From NCBI RefSeq assembly GCF_023078275.1, contig NC_062991.1:1736001-1800000 (forward strand): a DNA stretch of 64,000 nt. Direction: 5' to 3'. Source of the DNA: Leguminivora glycinivorella (Eukaryota > Arthropoda > Insecta > Lepidoptera > Tortricidae). Made by a program: the position numbers and the translations under genes. Shown here piece after piece: positions 9,593 through 18,844 of the stretch. How positions within the stretch are numbered: the first letter of the stretch is position 1; every line of letters starts with the position of its first letter. The notes below the pieces were generated by a model, which was not told where the DNA came from, did no database searches, and saw only the letters and a list, made by a program, of their open reading frames with translations.

Positions 9593-10118
9593 GTAAGTCA
9601 AATTCATTATTTTGTTGAATATTGTTTATTATCCGCGGAGTTCATTTTATACTGGGTAATATGGTTGTACAGGGCGGCGCCGAAGTATGCCCATCCCTAT
9701 CCGTCAAGTTGGGAACGCGATATGCTATCCCTTTTACGTAAACGACTAGGGATGGGGGCCATGTCTGTTTATGTCTGTTGCGGGAACTTCGTGCTACCGT
9801 TCGTACCATATGGTACCATTTAATGAAATATAAAAGAGAGGTGATTTGTAATTGAGAATAATTATCTAGAATCTGTAGTTTTATTTACTTGGTTGATTAG
9901 TTTAGAATAGTTGGTATTCAGTAAGTAGAAATGCATATAGTTTAGTTATTAGTCAGTAGAAGGATTATTTTTGAGGTACTATCACAATAATTACTTAAAA
10001 CGAAATATTAGCAGTTATTCAAAGTAGGAAAAGACCATGAATGTGAATGTGACATTCTCCTTAACAAACGTCCATGGGCTACGATTGCCAGTATTGCCAC
10101 CAACGTTTCACCTTTGAC

Positions 10119-10627
10119 CTGATGATGAACTTGGAAGAAGTGCGAGGGAACTCAGTGTTGGTTTGTGAACGGCATATGTTGTGTGGGTTTTTTAGAATCC
10201 TCTAGGTGAGCAGTTAGGTCTCCGGTGATGAGATGGAGCTGATGATGAACTTGGAAGAAGTGCGACGGAACTCAGAGTTGGTTTGTGAACGGCATATGTT
10301 GTGTGGGTTTTTTAGAATCCTCTAGGTGAGCAGTTAGGTCTCCGCTCATGAGATGGAGCTGATGATGAACTTGGAAGAAGTGCGACGGAACTCAGAGTTG
10401 GTTTGTGAACGGCGTATGTTGTGTGGGTTTTTTAGAATCCTCTATAGGTGAGCAATTAGGTCTCCGGTCATGAGATGGAGCTGATGATGAACTTGGAAGA
10501 AGTGCGACGGAACTCATAGTTGGTTTGTGAACGGCATATGTTGTGTGGGTTTTTTAGAATCCTCTAGGTGAGCAGTTAGGCCTCCGGTCATGAGATGGAG
10601 CTGATGATGAACTTGGAAGAAGTGCGA
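10119..10627 (+). repeat. 4.2 tandem copies of a 120-122-bp unit
   Basis: Copies start at 10119, 10239, 10359, 10481 and 10601 (partial). Each begins CTGATGATGAACTTGGAAG and contains GGTTTGTGAACGGC and TTTTTTAGAATCCTCT. High identity indicates recent expansion. It lies inside the THAP foldback and has no coding signal. Confidence 0.93.
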
Positions 10628-10647
10628 TTTTAGTGTGCATCATCTTC

Positions 10648-10900
10648 CCGGTGCCCGTGTGGTGACGGGTTAAGAATTTCACCACCCCCTTTCTTCCCGT
10701 GGGTGTCGTAGAAGGCGACTGTGGGATATGGGTTAAATTGTGGCGTAGGCGAGAGGCTGGCAACCTGTTACTGCAATGTCACAGTTTCGTTTTCTTTCAA
10801 CCCCTTATTTGCCAAGAGTGGCACTGAAACCTGAGTAGTTTCATGTGCTCTGCCTACCCCTTCATGGGACACAGGCGTGATTGTATGTATGTATGTACGT
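10648..10900 (+). mobile_element. SINE-like retroelement (family W), 8-bp TSD
   Basis: TCATCTTC flanks it at 10640-10647 and 10900-10907. The body includes GTGTGGTGACGGGTTAAG and TTCTTCCCGTGGGTGTCGTA, and the 3' end is ACAGGCGTGATTGTATGTATG. Other copies lie at 18879-19118 and 53322-53586. Its 3' tail matches the 3' end of the LINE fragment at 31550. Confidence 0.85.
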
Positions 10901-10929
10901 CATCTTCATAAAAAAACTAAACTGCATTT

Positions 10930-11400
10930 TTACTTTTTTTTAATACTACGTCGGTGGCAAACAAGCATACGGTCCGCCTGATGGAAAGCGGTCACCGTAA
11001 CCTATGAACGCATGCAACGCAAACGGTGTCACATGCGCGTTGCCACCCCATTAGAAACTTGTACATTCCCTTTTGCTGTGTTAAGTACACAGCAAAAAGG
11101 AGTGTACAAGTTCCAAGGAGGGTTCGGGTTGCCGATGACTCTAAAGGACAATATACGGAACAAGTTAGTTCCGTAAGTCCTCCCGTCATCAGCACACCGC
11201 ACCCTCGTTGAGCTCTGGCAGCCTTACTCACCGGCAGGAACACAACACTATGAGTAGGGTCTAGTGCTATTTGGCTGCGGTCTTCTGTAAGGCGGAGGTA
11301 CTACCCCAGTTGGGCTCTGCTCTAGATTCGAGCGAGACGATATCCGCTGTGCTGTGCCCTACCACACAAAGCGGAATATCATTCGCTATGTCCTACCTCC
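10930..11400. repeat. Interspersed repeat pieces and a hairpin
   Basis: 10935-11010 (TACTACGTCGGTGGCAAACA) recurs at 24706-24768. 11170-11400 (CACCCTCGTTGAGCTCTGGC ... CACAAAGCGGAATATCATTC) recurs at 34790-35030 with about 90 percent identity. Between them, 11056-11112 is a near-perfect palindrome, AACTTGTACATTCC...GTGTACAAGTT, with a ~25-bp stem. No gene. Confidence 0.7.
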
Positions 11401-11755
11401 TACTTACGTTTACTAAGTTAAATGATTGATTAGTTTAGAATATTTAGTTGGTAACTAAATAACACTACAGACTCTATAGATTCTAGATAATTATTCACAA
11501 TTACAAATCTGCTTTCTTTTATATTTCATAAAATGGTAGCACATGGTACGAACGGTAGTACGAAGTTCCCGCAACAGACATAAACTAACATGGCCCCATC
11601 CCTAGTAGTTTACGTGAAAGGGATAGCATATCGCATTGTTAACTAGGCAAAAAGATGGACGCGCCTCGGCGCCGCTCAGTACAACCATATTGACCAGTAT
11701 AAATGAACTCCGCGGATAATAAACAATATTCAACAAAATAATTAATTTGATTTAA

Positions 11756-11836
11756 CTGTGGAATGTTATTCCATCTTTTTTTATATGTGGAAGTGTTAGA
11801 AGACTTGCCACACCACTTTATGCTGCAAGAGACCAT
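11756..11836 (-). pseudogene. THAP zinc-finger exon 1, right arm, decayed
   Basis: Inverted counterpart of 9513-9592. It starts MVSCSIKWCGKSS, but an extra A in the A-run shifts the frame after the TYKK codons and the splice donor after CCACAG is lost. The two arms have therefore diverged since the duplication, and only the left exon keeps frame and donor. Confidence 0.65.
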
Positions 11837-12028
11837 TGTTTGCAACCAAATTTAATTATTTAAGATTTTTCCCGAGCGGACACGAACACTGTTAGCGGGT
11901 TGTATACTTGGGCGCTACTGATCGGTGTCGCGCGCGTTCAAACTTTTATACACCTGATTTTTCGTATGCTTGGTGACCGCGAGTCGCCCTGTAAGGGCCG
12001 TCTTGTTGGGTTGGTCTGTGGTTTCTTA

Positions 12029-12250
12029 AAACCCCTTACTCGATGGGGATACGGCATTTCATTACAAAGTTCCTATGACCACGTTTCTGGTCCATCATCA
12101 GGTTAGCTCCATAATACCATAATATTGCATTGTCACGTGCCTTACATATGTGTGCAAAATTTCCGCTCAATCGGTTAAAGATATCTGCTTTAAAATTGAG
12201 TCGCAAGATTTCACCCGAACAAACTTACATTGTACGTTAAATAAAAGCTT
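12029..12250 (+). repeat. Interspersed repeat (family Z), uninterrupted copy
   Basis: It starts CCCCTTACTCGATGGGGATA and contains GTGCAAAATTTCCGCTCAATC. The same repeat at 21360-21660 is split by an RTE-like insertion, so this copy is its empty site. 12250-12570 is otherwise AT-rich with a short GGTACC-rich stretch at 12376. Confidence 0.7.
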
Positions 12251-12665
12251 GTAAAAACGCCTAATTTGCGCATTGCTTACCAATACTTGTAGAAAGAATA
12301 TTTAATCACGAAATAACTATAAATAAGTTTGAAAAACTGCATATAGTATTTTATTTGTTGCAAAACAAATTCGCCACGGTACCGGTACCGGTACCATTGT
12401 CTATAATAAACATGTCCCATCCCTAAGGCTACGCGTGAAGGTGCGCCATTATTTGAAACGACCAATGGCAGCACCGTGCGCTCCCGCCTCGCCCCGCAAG
12501 GTTTGGTGATTTGCGTCTCGAACAATATTGCTTCTATTAGGCTTCTATGGGGGTGTTCTGTGCTTTTTAAACAAGAAATAAAAATGTGGGTTACAGTTAT
12601 CCCATCGCAAAATATTTTCCAGCAGGTTTGGAGTTAAAACCTGACCACGGTAGCCAATATAAGAT

Positions 12666-12994
12666 CATCATCATCCTCCTTGCATTATCCCGGCATTTGC
12701 CACGGCTCATGGGAGCCTGGGGTCCGCTTTGACAACTAATCCCAAGATTTGGTGTAGGCACTAGTTTTACCAAAGCGACTGCCACCTGACCTTTCAACCC
12801 GAAGGGTAACTAAACCTTATTGGAATTAGTCCGGTTTCCTCACGATGTTTTCCTTCACCGGCGACTGCGACTGGCAAATATCAAATGACATTTCGCACAT
12901 AAGTTCCGAAAGACTCATTGTTGCGAGCCGGGGTTCGAACCCGCGACCTTCGGAACGAAAGTCACACGCACTTACCGCTAGGCTACCAGCACTT
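12666..12994 (-). mobile_element. Full-length tRNA-derived SINE, 12-bp TSD
   Basis: CCAATATAAGAT flanks it (12654-12665 and 12995-13006). On the minus strand the head has an A-box (TAGCCTAGCGGTAAG) and B-box (GGTTCGAACCC). The body has AAACATCGTGAGGAAACCGG, and the tail is (GAT)n. Truncated relatives lie at 48362-48890 and about 59965-60125. It split an older repeat related to 6190-6330. Confidence 0.92.
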
Positions 12995-13047
12995 CCAATA
13001 TAAGATGTGGGAGGAATATATCCCTTCCCCTGTTATCATAAAGCCTG

Positions 13048-13212
13048 TGTGCGTAACCGAATGCACAAATTCTCACGAAACGCTCACTATAATATATCTA
13101 TCGTAGCTATCTCTATCTAGTCTATCTCTATCGCTCTTGCGTATTGGCGCGACAGAGTCAGACTGAATTTCTATGGCGTTTTGCGTCGCAGAAATGCCAT
13201 TCGGCTACGGGG
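13048..13212. mobile_element. MITE family G (CCGAATGGCA ends), diverged copy
   Basis: The ends resemble GTAGCCGAATGGCA / TGCCATTCGGCTAC, with an inner TCTGGCTCTGTCGCGCCAAT-like core and a TAGATATC-type stretch. Other copies: 17731, 38181, 46040, 46490 (partial), 50300, 50903 and 61903-62560 (split). The next 13216-13398 shows nothing recognisable. Confidence 0.75.
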
Positions 13213-13398
13213 CCTGACCAGAATGATGATGCGATAACAGTTCAGAATAGTACGAAGAAAATAGTAATAAAAATGAAGATGGACGCGTGTGTCGCGTAGT
13301 CTTAGGCCGTGGTCTACAGTTGGCCCGACGCTACGCTCGCGAGACGCTAGATGTGACCCTTAGTTTTCTTAAATACGTAATTTTTCTAAAAAAAAACA

Positions 13399-13577
13399 CA
13401 CACCTGCGATAGCTCAATCAATTCAATCAATCAAAATCAATTTGATCAATTGCTATTGAGAAACGGGCTTTACAATTAAATCACACTAGGTAAGTGTCAA
13501 AACTATGCCATATCAATCTCATATCGAACATACAAAGGTTCTTAACAGCAATTCATGTCAACATCTATCGCAGGTGT
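13399..13577. repeat. Small palindromic element
   Basis: ACACCTGCGATAG at the left recurs inverted as CTATCGCAGGTGT at the right; the interior is AT-rich and non-coding. Possibly a MITE. Only the short TIR supports it. Confidence 0.45.
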
Positions 13578-13675
13578 ATGGTGATTTCAGAAAAAAGTTA
13601 CAAATTAGAAAAAACTACCTATGCTAGCCTATAACTACTACTATTCCTGCTTCCCATAATGGACCTAACTATAAA

Positions 13676-13757
13676 TAAATAAATAAATATTATGGGACGT
13701 TCTTACACAGATTGACTGAGACCCACGGTAAGCTCAAGAAGGCTTGTGTTGCGGGTA
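13676..13757 (-). mobile_element. SINE 3' fragment
   Basis: A minus-strand tail (AATAAATAAATA) and body (AGATTGACTGAG...CTCAAGAAGGCTTGTGTTG) of the same SINE as 8917-9298, truncated before the tRNA head. Confidence 0.8.
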
Positions 13758-14118
13758 AAAACATTAGCACTTTAAAAAAGAACGGTAAATCACTGTACAT
13801 CCATTGATCAGATCCATATTAACCATTTTTGAATATTCTATCTATTGACACTAGACACAATCATTAGATCCAATTAAGATTTTGATAATATATCTATTAA
13901 GACTAAATGTTCTCATTAGATCCATTTAATTAAAGAGCAGATCAATCGAGAAAAAAATGTCTCAGTGGATACATTATGGGTCGTAGTAGATACATTATGG
14001 ATCTAGTCAATGGATCTACTGAGAATGATCCTAATTTTTCCTCAGTCACCCGTTGACCACAAACGCTGTAAAGTGTTCAAAACGTCGGGATGAATTGTAA
14101 ATTCATTATAGGCGATTT

Positions 14119-15690
14119 AATGTGTGATACTATACAGCACGACCACGGATGATTTTATTAATTCTGATGCGGTACAAATTCACGAAAAAAAATGTACTTT
14201 TTTGTACTGACGTTTAAAAAAAATGTACCCTTATGATTTTGGAGTTTCGACATAGGGCCCGGGGTCGTGCTAGGTAGGTACTCCCTGGCACGACCACACT
14301 ATATTTAATGAGATTTTAAATTTCTGTTGCAGTACAAATTCACGAAAAAAAATGTACTTTTTTGTACTTACCTTTTAAAAAAAAATACCCTCATGGTTTC
14401 GGAGTTTTGACATGGGGTGTGGTCGTGCTAGATAGGTGGTACTTCTGGCACGACCACACTATATTTATGTTTAATTTGATGGTCAAATGAATACTAAACA
14501 AGTGTTTTGAAATTGTACTATGTAAATTACTTCAAAAACTTAGTGCGGTCGTGCCAGGGAGTACCTATCGAGCACGACCACAACTCATGTCGAAACTCCG
14601 AAACCATGAGGGTACTTTTTATAAAAAGGTAAGTACAGAAAAGTACATTTTTTTCGTGAATTTGTACCACTACAGAAATTAAAAAAAACATTAAATATAG
14701 TGTGGTCGTGCCAGGAAGTACCACCTATCTAGCACGACCACACCCCATGTCAAAACATTTTTACCCCATGAGGGTATTTTTTTTTAAAAGGTAAGTACAA
14801 AAAAGTACATTTTTTTTCGTGAATTTGTACTGCAACAGAAATTTAAAATCTCATTAAATATAGTGTGGTCGTGCCAGGGAGTACCTACCTAGCACGACCA
14901 CGGGCCCTATGTCGAAACTCCAAAATCATAAGGGTATAGGTAATTCCACGGAGGTTGAAGTGAATGATAACACACACAGCTAAATGAAGATTAGTACTGA
15001 TTGCAAAAAAATGAATGAATGAAATGAGTGAGTGAATGTAAAAAAAACTATCAATATATTTTTGAAAAATATTATTATTTATTGATAGACTTATCATTAA
15101 TGGTATTAAAAGCAGTAATGGTATTATCCGGTGAACTTTATAGCTCATATGAAATTTCACTTCCAAATAATTATTCAGCTATCGATATATTTTGTATCGG
15201 AAGGATGTCCCTATGTTAATTGACGTATTGCTACTGCGACTTCTATGTCTGCTAATAAGTAATGAAAAAATAGGTAAACACCATTTTAACAGCTATGATG
15301 ATAAAATAAGGCAATCTAATAAAATATCTTTGATTTCTACGATTAATATTACAATCATAATCTGACAATTAATTAATCACATACGAAATATTTTATTTTC
15401 TGCTTTGTTTGAAAATTATTCTATAGACGTAATTCTTAACAAAATAATAGAAACTTTTTGGTCTTTCTTGCAATTCACTGTTGAATCTGCAGTCGGTACA
15501 CGGTAAGAACACTAATTTCAAAATCTCGTTGTCTTTACATGACAGTGTTATAGTGTGCGTGGCCTCAACTGAGTTGAAACTACCTATACATTTTTTTTAA
15601 ACGTCAGTACAAAAAAGTACATTTTTTTTCGTGAATTTGTACCGCATCGGAATTAATAAAATCATCCGTGGTCGTGCTGTATAGTATCAC
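14119..15690. mobile_element. Giant palindrome of GCACGACCAC repeat, split by a nested insertion
   Basis: The forward arm (14121-about 14470) starts TGTGATACTATACAGCACG and contains repeated GCACGACCAC units. The inverted arm runs from about 14480 and ends at 15690 with CGTGCTGTATAGTATCACA. The inverted arm is broken at about 14937 and resumes at about 15589, so without the insert the palindrome is about 0.9 kb. A single arm is at 6455-6850. No coding capacity is seen. Confidence 0.8.
14937..15588. mobile_element. Nested ~650-bp insertion in the palindrome
   Basis: The inverted arm reads AATCATAAGGGTATA and then departs into unrelated sequence. It resumes near 15589 with the expected TTTTTTTTAAACGTCAG. 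The insert ends TAGGTAATTCCA.../...TTGAAACTACCTA are weakly inverted, suggesting a short-TIR DNA element. It is AT-rich with no convincing ORF. Confidence 0.6.
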
Positions 15691-15855
15691 ACGATTTAAT
15701 CAGTTTCCATAGTTTTATTTTATGACTATCGCGCTAACCGAAGACAATATTTTTTACTTATTTACTTCGACTTTTTTATTAGCTCAGCTTTTTTTAGTGA
15801 AATTGAAGTGTATAGTATGGGCATTTTCAGAATTTGGGTCCCCCCAAATTACCAT

Positions 15856-16046
15856 AAGTTGTTAACAAAAATAAACTCGCTGTCAGTTTTATGACGACAA
15901 TTAAGCATAAAATCTGTCTAAAAATTCACTTTTTTCACATTTTGTATATTGATTATCGCTTAAAGTTTATGTAGGTAATTAACGCAAAAACAATATTTTC
16001 ATGCTTAAATATCGTCACAAAACTGACAGTGAGTTAATATTTTTTC
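15856..16046. repeat. MITE with GTTAACAAAAATAAACTCGC arms
   Basis: The arms AACTCGCTGTCAGTTTTATG and its inverse ACAAAACTGACAGTGAGTT flank an AT-rich core containing AAGCATAAAAT/ATTTTCATGCTTAA. The same family with the same layout lies at 19160-19375. Immediately after, 16046-16130 (CCCACCGCGAGCTAACAAC) belongs to another repeat also seen at 25278 and 59470. Confidence 0.7.
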
Positions 16047-16135
16047 CCACCGCGAGCTAACAACTATACGAACAAAAGATAATCACTCCCGTGTAAATAA
16101 AAGAGACGGCGATCCTCGCCCAAAATTATCGCCGT

Positions 16136-16665
16136 GAAAATGTCCCGATATAATAGGGGCTAGCAGTGGACCAACAATTAAAGTCCGTCTTCATTTGAGA
16201 AGTGAAAATAAAAACGCCATACAATATCAGTTTTTTTTTCCTTTAATATTAAAACAAATACAAATAATAAGTTACAAAACATAGTTTGCGCGTAACATTT
16301 GGAAGTTATAAAACGAAAAATAATACGTAAAAAACACGAAACATTAGTACTTATATATCTAAAAATAATATATTCAATTTTAGAGTAAATGATCCTTTCA
16401 TAATTTATTTTATTATTTATTTTATTATTATTATTATTTTATTATTTATTTTTTATTTAAAAAAAAATAAACATGCCAATATGTACCCTGAAAATTTAAA
16501 GACTTTCAGAAGACCAACATTTTTATTAAACTACAAGCAAATACATATTACAAATATAATTATTATATTATAAAGCTAGTTTCTGATATTATAAAGAAGA
16601 AAGCGTGTTTAGATTATTTTGCTCTGTATAGATGGCCGCGACCGTACCCAAGACACCGATTGAAG
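16136..16665. other. AT-rich stretch without recognisable feature
   Basis: Mostly A/T sequence with short TTATTATTT runs around 16410-16450. I see no ORF with coding character, no TIR and no relative elsewhere in the window. Confidence 0.5.
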
Positions 16666-16671
16666 AGAGAG

Positions 16672-17105
16672 CCATTGAAGAGTAATATGGGATTGAATAA
16701 ATATATCTATAAGTATCACTTTTTTGTGAAAAGCGCCTGCATGTTAATGCTGCAATGAACATTGCTATTTTATTTCAGCAGGCGTTATAGATATATTTAT
16801 TCAATCCCATATTACTCTTCAACGGCTCTATGAATTAGTGTGTGTTTCGTACATCTGGAAGCACATTGCGAGCACTAACCTTAGGCAGTACTTTCACCCT
16901 TGAGTAGGCAGCCATTAGCTAGAACTGGAAGTGCACCCGCCAACCTGACGTCAGAATGGCGGGTGTCATTAATTTCTTATATATCTCTGGAGTTCAAAGA
17001 GCACATTGCTCGAATTTTGGCGCACATTTGGCACATTGCTAGCACTAACTCCTGACGTATACCACACCAGGATTGCTTGATGTACACCCGCTATTCTGAC
17101 GGTCA
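16672..17105. repeat. Interspersed repeat with a perfect 38-bp inverted repeat
   Basis: GAAGAGTAATATGGGATTG...ATATATCTATAA (16674-16712) recurs inverted at 16786-16824 around a smaller CGCCTGC/GCAGGCG hairpin. The sequence then continues with GGAAGCACATTGCGAGCACT and GGCGCACATTTGGCACATTG to GTACACCCGC. The same block is at 57440-57850 but there lacks the left stem. The distal part is the empty target for the MITE at 8144. Confidence 0.75.
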
Positions 17106-17730
17106 CGGTACGTGCCACACGACTACACAGGCGGGCGCGTGGCGCCCCTCTGCCACTTGTTCATTCGAATGAACGGCTAGCGTGTAGGTAGGTACTCAAC
17201 ACGCGACGGCGAGCTAGTGACGTAGGCCTGCCCAAGACAGTTGTGACAAACACTCAAGCCTCAAGACGAGAGAGGAGTTCTTACAAACATTCCCATTTTT
17301 CTCCCAGGATATTATTGAAAATGTTTGATACAATTTTATTGTTAATATGTAGCGGCCCTTAGGTTTGATTTATTTCGAACAAAAATTAGGGAAAAATTTC
17401 CCACACAACAAACAACAACAAACATACAACAACATGTACAAATGTACGAAAACTTTTTTCGCTACTATTACAATCAAAAAACCGAAAAGTCAAACCAATA
17501 TACTTTAGATACATTAAATTATGTAAAACTATTTTCCATAAGGGTTATATCTAGGGAGTAATTTTATGCGGATTTGTATGATCCATTGAAGATCATGATC
17601 TAAACTCGAAAGATAAAAAATAAAATTAAAAAAAGCTAAGTACCATGAAATCAAATTATTTCTACTGTTTACAATTCTAAACAAAATGGCACAGTTTCAT
17701 ATTTCATTTCATCAGCAATTCAGCACTTAA
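17106..17730. other. No gene seen; GC-rich start then AT-rich
   Basis: 17106-17290 is unusually GC-rich for the neighbourhood (GGCGGGCGCGTGGCGCCCC) and includes the 16-bp palindrome GTTCATTCGAATGAAC. It could be a regulatory segment but has no ORF or repeat partner. 17290-17730 is AT-rich and featureless. Confidence 0.4.
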
Positions 17731-17880
17731 TCACAAACGCTCACGAAACGCTCACGAACCGAAACGCTCGTAGATATCTATCTCTATCACTCTTGCGTAT
17801 TGGCGCGACAGAGCCAGACTACCTTTTGCGATGTTTCGTTTTCGTTTCGCGTCGGAGAAATGCCATTCGGCTGCGGGGCC
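17731..17880. mobile_element. MITE family G copy
   Basis: Runs from CACAAACGCTCACGAAACGC to GAGAAATGCCATTCGGCTGC with the family core CTTGCGTATTGGCGCGACAG. It abuts the retro-insertion at 17895. Confidence 0.85.
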
Positions 17881-17894
17881 AGGGTCCCTAGCCG

Positions 17895-18083
17895 CAGGGG
17901 ACGTCATGGCAGAATGCTAGCGATCTCTAGACGTCCCCTAAACGACAGTGCAGGCTAAACCGATGTGGGTTTAGTGGGTAGGACGTTTCCCCCCATTTCT
18001 CAACAAGAGAATGGTATGGGAGATGAGAGTCCCACATAACCCCCGGAAACAATGATAACAGCATTACCACATCGTTAAAAAAA
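17895..18083 (+). mobile_element. Poly-A retro-insertion with 14-bp TSD
   Basis: AGGGTCCCTAGCCG occurs at 17881-17894 and again at 18084-18097. The insert ends ACCACATCGTTAAAAAAAA, so it was reverse-transcribed from a polyadenylated RNA. The body includes GATGTGGGTTTAGTGGGTAG and CCCACATAACCCCCGG. It is probably a truncated LINE or SINE; the family is not recognised. Confidence 0.85.
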
Positions 18084-18097
18084 AGGGTCCCTAGCCG

Positions 18098-18665
18098 GCG
18101 CACAGTATGATAATGATTAATTCTCGTAGATGCTCAGGCGCATACATGTGTTGCGTACGTACCTACACGGCGCGCACACTATCTATTCTGTAAAGGCCAT
18201 ATACTTACTATCCTGTAAGTGAGAGCGAGAACGATTTTTTTTCACTCTTACTTGAAATTCAAAGGTCGCTGTCGTTTGTTTTTTTTTTTAAGAATTATTA
18301 CTGGTCTTATAACGTGCTAACTGCTAATAAAGAATGACGATGGAGAGAAAATAACGATACGATTGAGTGTCACCTATTGCACTCTAGTTACGTTAGTAAC
18401 ATATTAATAATCTGTGACTCTAGTCTAGCCTCCGGCTACAGTATAAACACAGTAATAATTCTTCTAACAAATTTTGGGCCGCGCGGTTTGTCCTTGAATA
18501 CCGCTCGCACGCAGCGAGGTTCAGCGAGTATATGCGGAATCGGAGGGTACCAGTCGCGTTAGTCCGGGCCGTGGTTCACCGCGTCCTTATAGTGTCCTTT
18601 CTACGCGTATTTGTAACCCACACACACGGCGGACAAATGTTGGCACAAGGTTACATTATCAGACG
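18098..18665 (-). other. Region 3' of the transporter stop codon
   Basis: Presumably the 3' UTR and downstream flank of the transporter. I find no clear AATAAA on the minus strand here and no repeat. It is moderately GC-rich near 18480-18660. Confidence 0.4.
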
Positions 18666-18844
18666 TTATTCAGGAACCGTTCCGGCAGTAGTGGTCTCAC
18701 TATTAGTCGCTTTTGTAGTAGGTCCTGACCCCGTGATCTTATTAATCATGTCTTGTCCGGTGATAAGACTACCACAGATTAAGATGAACACGCCAAATAT
18801 GGTCAGCACGAGCGAACGCAATATCAACCGCTTCCTGTGTGTAC
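18666..18844 (-). CDS. Transporter exon 10 (C-terminus)
   Basis: The acceptor TTTTGCTTCAG precedes GT ACA CAC. It encodes THRKRLILRSLVLTIFGVF and a last membrane span, then a Thr-rich tail, stop TAA at 18668-18666. It joins in phase to exon 9 (..GAA CGA CCA G|GT). Confidence 0.92.

Larger units (their letters stand above)
9329..12020. mobile_element. 2.7-kb foldback transposon with P-like THAP exons in its arms
   Basis: Arms of roughly 600 bp (about 9329-9925 and 11415-12020) are inverted copies, starting CACAGACCAAMMCAACAAGACGG at the outer edges. Each arm contains a THAP-type zinc-finger first exon (9513-9592; 11756-11836). The interior holds tandem repeats, a SINE and a hairpin, but no transposase. 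THAP first exons are typical of P-like transposons, so this is inferred to be a non-autonomous foldback made by inverted duplication of a P-like 5' end. The flanks share GTTTCTT but an exact 8-bp duplication is not visible. Confidence 0.7.

Noticed and set aside
10119..10627. Tandem array considered as a CRISPR
   Set aside because: Units are contiguous 120-bp repeats without spacers, in a eukaryotic transposon.
12918..12960. tRNA gene from GGTTCGAACCC box
   Set aside because: It is the B-box of a SINE with a 12-bp target duplication, not a free tRNA gene.
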